64,000 bases of DNA from assembly GCF_902686445.1 (NCBI RefSeq), contig NC_062221.1, positions 36,100,575 through 36,164,574 on the forward strand, written 5' to 3'. Every line of letters begins with the position of its first letter. Within the stretch, counting starts at the first letter, position 1. A program made the position numbers and the translations under genes. The notes under the pieces were generated by a model. That model was not told the origin of the DNA and ran no database searches. It saw nothing but the letters and a program-made list of their open reading frames with translations. Source of the DNA: Sciurus carolinensis (lineage: Eukaryota > Chordata > Mammalia > Rodentia > Sciuridae). Below are positions 23,376-35,740 of this stretch, piece by piece.

Positions 23376-24724
23376 GGTACCTGAAAATGGTCCTGAAAAC
23401 AAAACCTATAGCCAAAAAGGCCTTGGCAAAGTGTTACCAGAAGCCTGAAGAATCTGAGGAAGCTGCTTCCAACACTTCAAAGAAAAATAAATGTGATTTC
23501 AGATGTGTGGTAGTGATCGAAATTTTGATAATACTATGGCCTGTAGTATCAAAAAAGACAGTAAATATACCAACAGTTTGATGATATAGCTAAGGGAAAT
23601 TTCAGGAAGAATATTGAAAATGTCACCTGGATCTTTCCTCTGTCTGGAACAAAATGTGAGGGGAAAGGAATGAATTAAAAATGAACTTTTACATGTAAAG
23701 GATACGTAGCTTTCATAGTTTGAAAATAAATAGACTTCTCTTTCCTAGTCTATTTAGATTATAAATGATCATTAAATTATGGACTTGTTTAAGGAGGAAG
23801 AGAAACTATTTGTAAAACACATTCTTAACACCTCAGGGAGATCTGAGATAGTTCCTCAAAGAGCCTTGCAGATAATTACCCTTCAAAGGATCAAAATAAT
23901 GTGTTTTAGATATCTTCTCCACTCTACCCTAAGGCTTATAAGAATATTAAAGATGTTGTCACATAGCAGTCTCATGGTGAGGATGAGGGAAAAAAGAGGT
24001 TATCTTGACAAGAGTAGTGGTTAGGATATATGTCTGATGGACTGAATTATACATCAATACCAAGAAAACCTAGAAAGAACAACAACTAAAAATGTATTGG
24101 CTGTTAAAAATATGGGATTGGGAGAGAAACAGTACAAAATGAGGAAAGAAAGGTTCTGAGTTATCAAACATTTACAAACAGGAAATCAGTTTATGTAAGC
24201 TTAGAGGAAAGGAAAATGAATAAGAGGCAAGAACCAAGAGCTTATGCAGTTTGACAAGGGGCCATCCTTGTCAAAGCATCCAGGAAGAAGGACTGACCTC
24301 CACTGAAAGAACTAGCTGCATTAATAAGCACCTGGCATTTCAGAACGGAAATGAACCAGAGAATGCTGTGTAGCTTCTCCTTTCCCCATCATTTTGAATG
24401 GGAGTAGCTATGGAAGTTATCCAATGTCTATATGTGGACATTTGGAGAAGTACAGCAATTGTCTTTTGAGTATTTGGAGAAATAGAAAGTTTTCTTTTTA
24501 GGTCAGATGCATCATATAATCCTGGTGCAAGAAAGAGTACTCCATGAGCCTCATTTGATGAAATGCCCACAAGGAGTTTCATCTACATCTACATGTTGCT
24601 TAGATGACAAGATTCTTGACTTTGAGCTATTGTAATTATAGAATGAAAGTTTCAGTCTTAGGGAAGTGAATGAGTATATTCAGCATGTGGGAGGGATATA
24701 AATTATTACAACCTAAAAATCGGA
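23376..24724. other. Unassigned DNA
   Basis: Mildly less AT-rich in places. Open frames of 60-81 codons at 23387, 23779 and 24582 (minus) show no domain. 24290-24720 could hide an old LTR but I could not place it. Confidence 0.35.
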
Positions 24725-25190
24725 TGTGGCAGATTGTGTTTTTTCTAAGAAGTAAATTTTTTCTTACAATATGATTCTGATATTCCTCCCATTAAGAGGT
24801 ATTTCTGTCCTTATATGTGGACAGGATCATGGGTATTAATGCTATGTAACTTTTGAGAATAGGTCATGAAGTGAAATATATCTTTCCAGTTCATTTAGGA
24901 TGCTGGATCTTAAAACCTAGCCACTGTGCTTGTGTAAACCCACGTGGCCTATTGTGAATAGTCCAATGTGAAGAATATAGGCCCCTGGCCTGCAGTCAGA
25001 GTGTGCTTCCATCTGATAACCAATACCAACTTGCAGTGACGTGAGTAAGCCCTCCTGAATCTTTTACCCCTAGTTGTACCACTTCAGTGGGTGCTACATG
25101 GATTATTACAGATTTTTGAACAAAATAAATTAAATTTTTAAAGCAACTATGCTTTTCAGGGTTTTGTCATACAGTAATTACTATGATAAA
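24725..25190 (+). mobile_element. MLT1-like LTR remnant
   Basis: 'tgtccttatatgtggacagg', 'tagccactgtgcttgtg' and 'attacagatttttgaacaaa' plus 'ataaattaaatttttaaagc' follow MLT1-type order. Strongly diverged. Confidence 0.5.
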
Positions 25191-25561
25191 ACACTGCATA
25201 TGGAATAAAAGTGAACTCCAAGGCTATCCTATGTGACCCTGTATGTTCTACTTTCTACAAACCTACAAACTCAGATCAAACCATTCTTTATTGTAATCAT
25301 TTTGTTCCAATCATGGTGATTTTTCTCCTGTTTTCTAAAAATCTAGCAAGTTTAGATCTTTAGACTTTGTCACTGTCATTGGCTAAAAAGAATATTCTTT
25401 GTTCAGACCTTGCAATTCAGGTTGAAGGACATGGATTATATTCTCAGAAATAGAATCTCTGGCCTTCAACCCAACAAAATCCACCAAGAACTCCAATCTC
25501 CTTATGTATTTCTATTAAGATATTTATATCTGTCTGTCATCTCTCTCTCTGTCTTTCTATT

Positions 25562-25730
25562 GATTATGGTTTGGATATGTAGTGTCACCCAACAGCTCAT
25601 GTGTTGAGGGATTGGTCCTCTGTGCAGCAATGTTTAGTGGTGGGGATTTGGTGACATGATTGAATCAGGATGACTCAAAGTCTATTGGCTTCTTATACCA
25701 GGAGACATCTGTGGGAGAGCCCACTGTCGA
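25562..25730 (+). mobile_element. MaLR-like LTR, 5' part
   Basis: It begins 'gattatggtttggatatgta' and continues 'cagctcatgtgttgaggg', the MaLR LTR start. Beyond about 25730 the match fades, so the 3' limit is uncertain (possibly 25905). Confidence 0.6.
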
Positions 25731-26617
25731 GATTGTTCAGGATAGATATACAGAAAACATGGAGTAGAAGACTGTCTCCTGGTCCAATGCTGTGCTTTTT
25801 TCATGTTTCTCAAACCAGAAGTATTTATATCACTCTCAGTAAGATTTGTGTGAGGAAATCTCAAGGAAAATCATGGAATGCTACAAACACCAGTCTGTGA
25901 CTTAAACAAATACCCTGGTTCTGTTAGAATTAGATGCTAATGAGACTGTAGGCTACTGTTCCTCCTCAGGAAGAAAATCACTAAGGACAATTCCTCTGAC
26001 TTATTTTGGAACTAAGAACAGGTAGCTGATTCTCACTGAAAGGAGAATTCCCCACTATATTTGTGCACTCTCTTTGCTCCCCAGGGTTTAAGGTGCAAAG
26101 AAGCAAGTTCTAATCAAATCAAATCAAATCATTTTGCTATTTTACACACTAGATGAAAAATCTCTATCTCTAGTATGCCAAATATCCACATTCCAAATTC
26201 TTATAAATTGAAGTCTTCTTTTATCAATAAATCATCTTCTATTATCAATAAATAGTATGAGTAGCTTAATACTAAGCTCAAAACATGACATTACATGGTG
26301 AAAATTTTAAAAAAATATTTTGTTTTTCTTACATGAAGTGGAAAATCCATGCAAACAGAAAAATATCGTATAACTAATATGTCCAATTTCTTTCTAAATA
26401 GTCTACTTTATTTTGTACTATTTGTTGATATAGGGGAACTTCCATAGATAATCTAAGTAGCATAGAAATTGATTTCTTTTTTATAATATCACAATATTGT
26501 GAAAGCTTTTTTAAGTCAATTTAATTGATTCAATGAAGAGAAAGTATTACATACTAAGTTAATACTAGGATTTATGTGTTTATTTTATAGTGTAAAACAA
26601 TAAAAATATATTGCCAT
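25731..26617. other. AT-rich DNA, nothing recognised
   Basis: Contains a short (AAATC)n run at about 26113-26133. No gene or repeat body is seen. Confidence 0.4.
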
Positions 26618-26765
26618 TTGTTCATTCACTCAACAAATACCTACAGAGTATTCACTACATGATGGGCACTATTTTAGATAATAGGACTAGAGAAGAAAAC
26701 ACAATGACCAATGTTTCTATTCTATTCTCATAGCACTTATGCGCTAGTAGTGAGAGGTATAAAAT
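26618..26765 (-). mobile_element. L2 LINE 3' end fragment
   Basis: 'ttcattcactcaacaaatac', 'atgatgggcactattttag' and 'tctcatagcacttat' are the reverse complement of the L2 3' terminus. Confidence 0.7.
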
Positions 26766-26769
26766 TTAG

Positions 26770-27157
26770 TGTTAGTCAGTTTTTGTAGGTGTTGACGTTG
26801 GAATAAAATACCTGAGAAAAACAATTTAGAAGGGGAAAGATTTATTTTGGCTCATGGTTGAGAGGTTTCAGTTCATGGTCAGCTGACTCCTTTGATTTGG
26901 GCATGAGGTGAAACAGAACTTCACAGAGAAATGTCATGACAGAACAAAGCTGCTCAACTTGTGACATCTTGGAAGCAGAGAGAAAGAGAAAGGGGATGAG
27001 GACAATATATACCCTTTCAGCATGGACCCTCACTGACCTACATCCTTTGACCAAGCCCCACCCTGTATAGTGTCCATCAGCTTCCCATGATGCCATCAAG
27101 TCTTTAATCCATAAATGGATTAATCCAACGATTAATTCCACTTAAGCACATACACAG
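26770..27157 (-). mobile_element. MaLR-like LTR
   Basis: 'gttagtcagtttttgtagg', 'gatttattttggctcatgg' and 'gaggtttcagttcatgg' parallel the left side of the LTRs at 20317 and 21029. The right edge lacks the usual terminus, so it may be truncated. Confidence 0.75.
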
Positions 27158-28507
27158 CAACAGCAATAATTACTTAATTCTAATTCTTAAATAACTGTAA
27201 ATAAACCAACCCATGCTTTTATTAACCAATTTCCAATGCATGTAAATAACATATATTTAGCTTATTGCAGAGCCTAATTCTCCTTGAAGAACAAAATGAT
27301 TAGAACTACTTGTACTTATCTTGCAGTTTCAAAAGATATTCCACTTATTTCCATAAGTTATTTCATGCAGGCACTTCCCTACCACCTACTTCCCAGTATC
27401 AGCCCCTTTTTTCTTTAGTCTTCTGCTTGTCAGTGCCAGCCCTCTGGTAATCTGGCTTCTGTGGATTTCCTTGCCTTCTGATCATCTGAAAACACCTTCC
27501 ATCATGCTCCACTTTTATTATTTACTTTATGCCATACTATATTTGTAAAATACATAAAAGATTGGTAGTATTTTTATTTTATAGGAGATGAAACTGAAGT
27601 CTGGAAGATAAATGATTTCCCAGAGGCCATGATTTGTGGACTTTGTAGTGGGTTTAATGGGAGGAAAGCAGAGGTGAAATGGCAGAATAGAGAAGTTAGA
27701 GAGAGCTGAGATGAGTGATGGAGATCCAAGAAAGCGAGAGTTAAATGATCCAGGGCATAAAATGACCCGAGGGTCAGTAGAAAAAATAACGAGGGAAAGA
27801 CCCTAAAATTGAAGACTCCTCTCTCCTGATTACTTCAAATGCATTTCAATTTGAAAGCTCTATCACCTCATTGCATGGGGACAGATGAAGGAAATACAAG
27901 CAGATATCTCTTCTGAAATATATTCCTCAAATATTGACATAAAAATTATGAATACATGTAGCTTTTTTTTAATCAACTATTGCCATTTCACATCTCTCTA
28001 AATATATTTCATAAATGCAATTTCTCATATCATTTAACCTTATTCATCTCATGTAGTGTTATTCTATTGATGCACTGTTTATTATATATTAACCATACAC
28101 ATTTTATTGTCCAAAAGTTATGCATTTATGATTTGTTGCTTGTATGGGGCAAAGAGTGACTTCCAGTAAGATCATGACCACCTGCAGGATGACATCATCA
28201 ACAGTAGCTGTAAGGACACTATTGGTTCTACTTGCTCTTACTTTATCACTTCCCCTGGTCTTCTTCAGTAGCCTCAAGGTTGGGTCCCTGTCCAATCCTT
28301 TCTTTTTTCTTGTTCACAGGGCCAATATGAACAGCTGCGGAGTTTGTACATGATGCAAATCCAAGGGGTGCCTCTGGCATTCTGAAGTGCACAAGCTGCA
28401 AAATATATCTAATGACCCTGCACCAGCTCTCTATATAAGGTTTTCCCTCAGAAGAGCACACTCCAATTACTGCAAAGAGAAAACAAACTAAGCCAAGCCA
28501 TAAACAG
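27158..28507. other. Unassigned DNA with a MIR scrap
   Basis: A short minus-strand MIR core lies at about 27567-27640 ('ggagatgaaactgaagtctgg'). An acceptor-like pyrimidine tract at about 28298-28319 was considered and rejected as an exon start. No gene is supported. Confidence 0.4.
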
Positions 28508-29461
28508 AAGATTCATTTGATGAGTGTCTACAATGAGGCAGGTTATGTTTCAGTGTTGGGAACGCAAAAATGAATAGTAAGAAGCTAGCCTCTCACAAAT
28601 CCTATATTCCAGTATAAGAAGAAACAAATAAATTAAGAGAACAAGATGTTGGACAGTAATAAATGCTAGGAAGGAAAATAATGCAGGTTAATGGAACAGA
28701 GATCTATGGATACTATTTTAGGAGACAAATCTTATCATTTGAGTGGATATGTAAGAAGAATTGATTTCACAGTCAGACCATATATGAACAGAAATCTGAG
28801 GAAATTCAATAAATGAGGTTGCCAAGCAAATATGTGTGTGAATAGAATTTCAAGGCAGCAGAATCACAAGTTCAAATGCCCTGAGACAGAGGTGTGCTCA
28901 GAATGCTTAAGGAATAGGAAGGGGACAATTGTGCCTGGAATAAAGTATAATGATAGATAATAAAGACACAGAGGAAGCTAGAACTCAGAGCTAAGACTTA
29001 AAAGCCATGATAAGAATTTAGGAATTTATTCTAAGTCTGAAGAGAAATCATTCACATATTTCTAGCAGGGATAATGTTATTTATTTGCTTTACTATGCAG
29101 AAGTCAAGGTATTCTATAATTATTGGAAAATAGATTGGATGATGTCAGATAGTAAGCATTGAGGCTGTGGAGTCTACAAAAGTTGTTCATGTCAGATATG
29201 ATAGTGACTTAAGTTGGAGTGGTATTTGGAGTAGAAGTAGTAAGAAGAGTGAAAATAAGAACAAGGTGTAGCTTTGGTTACCTGTGTCTTGACTATTATT
29301 CAATGGGGGGATCATATATGAGCTTTAGGAGAAAGGGAGTAATGAAATGTGATAGTAAGTTATTAACCCTGAGCAACTAGATAAATGGTGGTGCCATTTT
29401 CTTTGGGAGAGACCACAGGATGACAAGAAAATCTGAGGGAAGAAGAATGACAGGATTCAAG
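28508..29461 (-). mobile_element. L2 LINE relic, first part
   Basis: An unusually long ancient L2-type relic read on the minus strand. Plus-strand landmarks in order are 'gtaataaatgctaggaagg', 'aaatgccctgagacagagg', 'aaagccatgataagaattt' and 'cctgagcaactagataaatgg'. It is interrupted by a B1-dID and resumes after it. Confidence 0.6.
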
Positions 29462-29690
29462 CAGAGTGTTGTGGCAAACGCCTGTAATCCCAGAAAGTCA
29501 GGAGACTGAGGTAGGAGGATCATGAGTTCAAAGCCAGCTCAATTTAATAAGGCCCGAAGCAACTTTACAAGACTCCATTTAAAAAAAATTAAATAAGTAA
29601 GGATTGTGGATGTGGCTCGGTGGTTAAGCACTTCTGGGTTCAATCTCCAGTACTAAAAAAAGAAAAGGAAAAAAAAAAAGAAGAAGATAA
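29462..29690 (+). mobile_element. B1-dID SINE inserted in an L2 relic
   Basis: The B1 half shows 'cctgtaatcccagaaagtc' and 'gagactgaggtaggagg'; the ID half shows 'ggatgtggctcggtgg' and 'gggttcaatctcc', with an A-rich tail. L2 sequence continues on both sides. Confidence 0.9.
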
Positions 29691-29815
29691 TAGGAATTAA
29701 GAGATTATGTTTGACGATGTTGAATCTGAGGTATTTGAAAGTTAACAAATTAGAGATTGTGGTTTGTATTACGTGAATAGAGTGAATCTGAAATTATGTT
29801 TTCCAAAATTCCTTT
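29691..29815 (-). mobile_element. L2 LINE relic, second part
   Basis: 'gacgatgttgaatctgagg' and 'gtgaatagagtgaatctg' continue the L2 order seen before the SINE. Confidence 0.5.
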
Positions 29816-29832
29816 TCCTAAATAGTAGTTCC

Positions 29833-29899
29833 AGGGCTAGGGATGTAGCTCAGTGCTAGACCTTGCTGAGCAAGGCCCTGGGTTTGATCCCCAGTATTG
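29833..29899 (+). mobile_element. ID element
   Basis: 'gggctagggatgtagctcag' (A box) and 'ctgggtttgatccccag' (B box). Its tail has become the adjacent (GA)n tract. Confidence 0.93.

Positions 29900-29949
<50 letters not shown>
29900..29949. repeat. (GA)n microsatellite
   Basis: About 25 GA units with one AAA interruption, in the tail position of the ID element. Confidence 0.95.
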
Positions 29950-29955
29950 GAATAT

Positions 29956-30671
29956 TAAAAAAAGGAAGAAAATATCTTAATTTCAAATGAGTCATAACAG
30001 ACATTTTGGGTCAGATTTTGGAGGCAAAGTGAAGCATCATTAATGTTCTTTTTATTTTCAGAAGGATAACAGGGAATAATGTACTTTTGCACTGTCAGTA
30101 TGTGGTCACTTATCTGCTGACTCAACTTGCTGGTGTGAGGCAGATGCTAATTCCCTGAAATTAAAGAAGTTAAAAAAAAACCCAAGAGTCTAGTATGAGA
30201 AATATATTTTTCACTATTTGCATTATAATTGATAGCTTTATAGTGTGGATGAAGCATATTGTAAAAAATGTGACAAGGGATTTCAATTATAATTAAAGCA
30301 AAACCTTGGCCAAAGAGGATAACAAATACAATTGCACAGAGTTCCCATTGGTCCTGAAGCCTGGCAGGCACTGGCAGTGCCTTTAAGAGGCCACAGACTA
30401 TGATCTGCTACAGATTTGATGGGCCTGTTAAAAATAGCCCAAAGCCAGACACATGCCATCCATCAGAATTAAGTGGATCACTCAGCACCTGCTTCCTGTA
30501 CCCTGTCTTCTGTTACCCCACGTGTTTTTCCAGATACTGATGGGTCCTTGGCCCTTGCCTGTAGGTATAACAGTGATCCCTGCCCAGAAAAAGGGTAATG
30601 ATGCCTGGAACAAAATATGCAAGCCACGCATTTATTTATCATCTCAGGACTGAGCTTCTATTACTAAGAAT
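29956..30671. other. Unassigned, partly less AT-rich DNA
   Basis: No gene or repeat is recognised. A 7-bp perfect inverted repeat ('aggcact' / 'agtgcct') lies at about 30367-30383. The stretch 30300-30650 is single-copy-like. Confidence 0.4.
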
Positions 30672-30895
30672 AGCTATCTTGCATTGAATCCTCTTTCTGT
30701 GCCAAGCTCTTGCAAAACACATTACAGATCTTATCTCATTTAATCCTGGCAAGAGTGGTATAAGGCAAGACCCAGTATCATTCCCATTTTGTAGTTAAAT
30801 AAATTTGATTGTAAAGAAATTAAGTAAATTGCTCATATAAGTGGCAATATAATACTTAACTGCATGCCACCTGACTCTAATGACTGACTTCACAT
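30672..30895 (-). mobile_element. MIR element
   Basis: Reverse-complement MIR order: 'ctgtgccaagctcttgc', 'atctcatttaatcctggc', 'cattcccattttgtag' and 'agaaattaagtaaattgctc'. A nearly full-length old SINE. Confidence 0.85.
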
Positions 30896-32439
30896 ACTAT
30901 ATTGAATTGCTTCCATGAGTTTCAGAGAAGTTTAAAACATGCTTTTTTCCTACAGACTTTTGGAGGTATGTGACTGGTTGCCTTGAAGTTCAACTCTGAT
31001 ATAGACCCTAGATGATTTAGCCTCTCTATTATTTTAAATCTTAAAAAAGAGTAGAACCCACAATAACTCTTGTGAGGTTTCTTAAGAAATTCAGGGACTT
31101 ACTTTCAAAATAAAAGCAATGGATATATATTTTAGGGCAATAGAAAAATGACTTAAAAGTGCTACATAACTAGGCAAATAAAAAGGAGAATTCAAGATTA
31201 GGAAGGACATTTCAGACTCTTCACTAGTAAAAATGTTTACTCTTCAGAAGTAAAAATGCTTTGCATAATAATTAAAAATACAGTTACTGTGGTGTGTCTC
31301 TGCACATTGTTCTCTTCTGATTATTGCTGTTGCTGCTGCTGCTGCTGTTAACAGAACAACATTTGGCTGTTCTGAAAAACTACAGCTTCTCTTGTAGAGA
31401 ATTCTGAGTATTTGCTCCTAGAGAAGTACAGGCTACATACTAAAAGTCAGAGTAGCTGTTTTCTTGAGAATCCTTTAGAGACCCTGAAGTACTTGTCCCT
31501 CTGGTGATCTAGGAAGAAGAGATAAGGCATGGAATTAGGAAAAAGCAATAGTTAGAACAGAAAGGCAAATAAGTACAATCCACCATGGAAGGCCAGACAT
31601 TGGAGGCATGTAGGTATTGAAGTATAGCCACATATCATAGAAAGAAAACTGTTAAAAACCAAAGAATTTCATGAAATTTAAATTAACCAATTTTCAGTAA
31701 ACATAATACAGATAGAACTTTTAAAAAATTCATAATTATTTATATTATTTAAAAAACTAAAAAAAGCAGAATTCATTTATATTAATGGTAGAATAAAACT
31801 AGAAGTTAAAAGCAAAAATTACTGAAATGTATAAATTTATTTAAAATACAAGTATTTTATTTATGTTAAAGTAGAAATAAAAATTAAAATCATAAATATT
31901 TTTATAAATCTCATTATCAAAATCATGCTTTAACAAAATTTTGCAACACAGAATGCATTTTTAAAACCTACATTGAAATTTGCATTCACTTTAAAATGCT
32001 TGAAAAATAACAAATTGAAGATCAAAATAACTTCTGATCACCTTGTTAAGTGGAAGTGGACCAAACACACTTTCTTGTCCCTCCCTTAAATAATACTGAC
32101 AGCAAGCAAAAATAAGGCAATTACTTGCTATAGGAAATACTCTCAGAACAAAAGACTGTGAACCAACGAAAATAGCTTTTATATCAAGATTAATAACTTG
32201 TTCATCAATTCTCATTTCAAAACCTTGGCTTCAGAGTGCCCTATCAATCCAAAACTATTTCCCAGACTCTGCCAAATTCTGAACAGTTTCCCTCCTGGCA
32301 AGACTTAACTTTTAAAATTACCCAGTCCATGCACTAAAACCTAAAAGACAAACCTTGTTCCTGGCAGAGTCCCAGGCCTCTGCTTCCTCATAAATGCCCC
32401 AGACCAAGCCTTTGGACTAACATTAGTGTGACACCACCC
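30896..32439. other. AT-rich DNA, nothing recognised
   Basis: Contains a short CTG trinucleotide run at about 31326-31349. No gene or RNA feature is seen. Confidence 0.4.
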
Positions 32440-33434
32440 CTTTCCCTTCCTTGGGTAGCATAGTGTGAGGAAAGACTCCATTCATTAGAGTTGGGTAGAA
32501 CGGGAAAGTAAGCATGGAACTTTGCCTTGGAAGTCAGTGCAAGGCTGGTGAAATCTGAAATCTGCAGATCCTCATGCTTCCTGTCCCTAGCCCAGTGGCC
32601 ATGAATGAAGTCTTCAGACCCAGACAGAGATACCCAGAGGAGACCAGGCAGCTTTGGTAGAAAGAACTTGTATTCTGACCAGGATCATCTTTGGCTAGCT
32701 GCAGTGTTCTGAGGCCATGTACATAAACAGGCAGTGTGGACCTTGGTCCTGCCCTAGAGATGTGCTGGGTTTGGTGGGCTATGAACCGAGGCGTGCTCCA
32801 GAATTATGCATTCATGACCATGGATCTGACACATCATTTCTCTTCCAATATCAGATACAAAAACATGAAGACAGTCATTGGCCACTTGGGGGAAGAAGAG
32901 AAAAGTAGATATCAATTTATTACATAGGAGCCTAAGACCATTTTTTTTTATGGGAAAGCTCAGTGTAGGGCAGAATTCTGTGGTGTCTAATCACAGGTTG
33001 GTGAATATGGAAAAGGTATAGGACCTGCCCAGGCTGGGGGATACACTACCATTTTTAAGCATACCGCTGTTCATCTTGTATAACATACTAACTGCATTTC
33101 TGGAACCAACCTGGACTTGGGGCACCTCCGGTTCTGAAGTAGTAACAACACACAAATCACAGGTTTATGGCAAACCTGGAGGGAGACCACCATCTAGTGC
33201 TGAAATAGCAGCAGTGACCAAAATTTCACAGAAAACCAGCAACCAGTTTCCAGAAGGATGGGCACAAACAAAATCTAAGTACAGACTAGAATAAATACCT
33301 AATGCATAGACATGATTGTTTAAAAGAATCAAGACATTTCAGGGAGTTATGATCTCATGTAATGGACAAAATAAAGTCCCAGAAACATAGAGTAGATGAT
33401 ATGTCCTCTAAAATAGGAAATTAAAAATAGCCCT
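32440..33434 (+). mobile_element. Ancient L1M relic, 5' UTR / start of ORF1 region
   Basis: 'catttcagggagttatgatc', 'caaaataaagtcccagaaac' and 'agatgatatgtcctctaaaa' match the 5' part of old mammalian L1 (L1M/HAL1 type). The less AT-rich 32440-33250 part fits its 5' UTR but is less certain. A younger LINE-1 interrupts it and it resumes at 34547. Confidence 0.6.
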
Positions 33435-34533
33435 GCTTTATTTGTTCTAATTAATTATTCATGACAGTAGAATGCATTTTGACACATTATACATAAGTGG
33501 AATATAACTTCTCATTCTTCTGGTTGTACATGGTGTAGAATTACACTGGTCATGTAATCATATATGCACATTGGGTAATATGTGCATATATGATCCATTC
33601 TATTATCCTTCTTACCCCCATACCCCCTCGCCTCCCTTCACTCCCTTCTGTCTAATCTAAAGTACTTCTATTCCATTACTTTGCATTAGCATCCCCCATA
33701 TTAGAGAAAACATTTGGCCTTTGGTTCTTTGCTATTGGCTTATTTTGCTTAGCATGATATTCTCCAGCTCCATACAATTTTCTGCAAATGCCATAATTTC
33801 ATTCTTATTTAAGGCTGAGTAATATTCAATTTTGTATATATATACACCACATTTTCTTTATCCATTCATCTGTTGAAGGACACCTGAGGTTGGTTTCATA
33901 GTTTAGTTAGTGTGAATTGAGCTGCTATAAATATTGATATGGCTGTGTCACTGTAGTATGTTGATTTTAAGTCTTTTGGGTATAAACCAAGGAGTGGGAT
34001 AACTGGGCCAAATGGTGGTTCATTCCAAGTTTTCTGAGGAATCTTCATACTGCTTTCCATAGTGGTTGCACTAATTTGAAGTTCCACCATCAGTGTATGA
34101 GTGTACATTTCCCCCCACATCCTCACCAACATTTATTGTTACTTGTATGTGTTCTTGATAATTGCCATTCTGACTGGAGTGAGGTAGAATCTCTGTGTAA
34201 GTTTAATTTGCATTTCTCTGACTGCTAGAGATGTTGAACATTTTTTCATATATTTGTTGACCATTTGTATTTCTTCTTTTGTGAAGTGTCTGTTCAGTTC
34301 CTTAGTCCATTTATTAATTGTTACTTGTTTTTTTTTGATGTTAAGGTTTTTGAGTTCTTCATATATCCTTGAAATTAATACCCTCTCTGATGTGAATGTG
34401 ATAAAGATTTTCTCCCACTCTGTAGGCTTTTTCTTCATGCTTTTGATAATTTCCTTTTCTGTGAAGAAGCTTTTTAGTTTAATGCCATTCCACTTATTGA
34501 CTATTGATTTTACTTCTTGTGTTTTAGCAGTCA
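33435..34533 (-). mobile_element. 5'-truncated LINE-1 nested in L1M
   Basis: A 1.1-kb copy of the same general lineage as L1-A and L1-B, containing the ORF2 C-terminus and 3' UTR only. A perfect 13-bp duplication 'taaaaatagccct' flanks it at 33422-33434 and 34534-34546. It inserted into an ancient L1M. The ORF2 tail has several stops, so it is inactive. Confidence 0.95.
33745..34533 (-). pseudogene. ORF2 C-terminal remnant of the truncated LINE-1
   Basis: On the minus strand it encodes pieces such as NKWTKELNRHFTKEEIQM and [14 protein letters not shown], the conserved C-terminal part of L1 ORF2 beyond the reverse transcriptase. Plus-strand text such as 'actggagtgaggtagaat' is its complement. 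The frame is broken. The apparent 170-codon minus frame at 34651-34139 reads into flanking L1M sequence and is not a gene. Confidence 0.85.
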
Positions 34534-34546
34534 TAAAAATAGCCCT

Positions 34547-35115
34547 TTTAAGGAAACTAAATGGACTCCAAGTAAATATAGAAAAGTTATTTAGTACTTT
34601 GTCAGCAAAAAAAAAAAAAAAAACAGAAATTGAAGTAATGTTAAAAATCAATCAAATGATAGAGCTATAAAGTAAGCTAAATAAAATGAAAAATGTGTGA
34701 GAAGGCACCAAGAACAGAATATATAGAAAAAGTATCAGTGAATTTGAAAACAAGATATTTGAAAATGCAGTCCAAGGAGAAAAAACAAAAATCAAAAGAA
34801 TGAAGAGGAATGAAAACATTGGAAATATTGGAAACATTGGGTTGACATTAAAAGAGTAGATATTTGGGTTACTAGGGTTCAAAAAGTTTCAAGAGGGACT
34901 TAAGAATACTAAGGTATATAAAGCTCTTTGAAGTCAACAGAAGAAAATTTCCCCAAACTGTAAATAGATACAAATATCCAGCTGCAGAAAAGGAAAATAT
35001 TACTAGTAAGATTCAACTCTAGCAAGTCTACCACAGGTCTAGTCAGTTTCTCAAAGGTTAAAGACAAAAAGAATATTCTCAGAGCAGCAAAAGAAAAAAA
35101 TAAATGAAAGGCAGT
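34547..35115 (+). mobile_element. Ancient L1M relic, ORF1 region
   Basis: Continuation after the nested LINE-1. 'agaaaaagtatcagtgaatt', 'caaaaagaatattctcagag' and 'cagcaaaagaaaaaaataaa' follow ORF1 order. The last would encode an ILRAAKEK-like RRM motif. An A-run lies at 34605-34623. No open frame is intact. Confidence 0.7.
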
Positions 35116-35157
35116 TTGTTTTATTGAAGTTTGCTTAACTCTCCCACTCAGCTAACT

Positions 35158-35380
35158 CAGGGGTCAGAAAACTTCATTTATGAATGTAATTTGACTTACT
35201 GCCTGTTTTTATAAATAAAGTCCTATTGGAATATAGGTATGTCCAATTCATTCATGTATTATGTATGGTAACAGTTTTACTGGAACAATAGAAACGAGCA
35301 GTTGCAACAGTGATTCTGTGGTCTACAAAGCCTAAAGCATTGACTATTCAACTCTTCACAGAAAACATCTACTAAATCTT
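35158..35380 (+). mobile_element. hAT-type DNA transposon relic
   Basis: 'caggggtcagaaaacttc' at the left, 'ataaataaagtcctattgg' in the middle and 'aaagcctaaagcattgac' plus 'cttcacagaaaacatc' at the right match a non-autonomous hAT (Charlie-like) element. The terminal inverted repeats are degraded. Confidence 0.65.
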
Positions 35381-35732
35381 GAACTAAGCAAATTGAGAAT
35401 TATGTCATGCCCCATCACTATAATAACTCCCAGAAAGCATAGAGATTACACAGACTGCAGCACCATTTTTGATACTTAAGAAATGTACATAATCCCTATG
35501 AAAGATTAAAAATATTCTCCTAGACCAGCAGAAATGATGTAAATTACTATTATTACATTGTTTCTTAAATCTGAATAAACATATTTATTTATACTTATAG
35601 TTTAAGTTTATTCCAGAACACATTTAAAGTATCACTAAACAAGGAAATTAACATTAAGCGATTAAGTGATGAGGGTATTTTATACTAACTACATCACTAC
35701 TTGAGGCATAGAAATGGCACTACCTTACTTGA
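35381..35732. other. AT-rich DNA, nothing recognised
   Basis: No repeat or gene signature is seen. Confidence 0.4.
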
Positions 35733-35740
35733 CACAAATT

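Noticed and set aside
28298..28461. Possible exon after a pyrimidine tract and 'cacag' at 28319
   Set aside because: No good donor follows, frames close quickly and no protein similarity is recognised. It may be an old repeat.
31326..31349. CTG trinucleotide repeat
   Set aside because: Only about seven interrupted units with no transcript context; below lengths associated with instability.
34139..34651. 170-codon open frame on the minus strand, the longest but one in the window
   Set aside because: It is the complement of a LINE-1 ORF2 C-terminus running across the insertion join into older L1M sequence; not a host gene.
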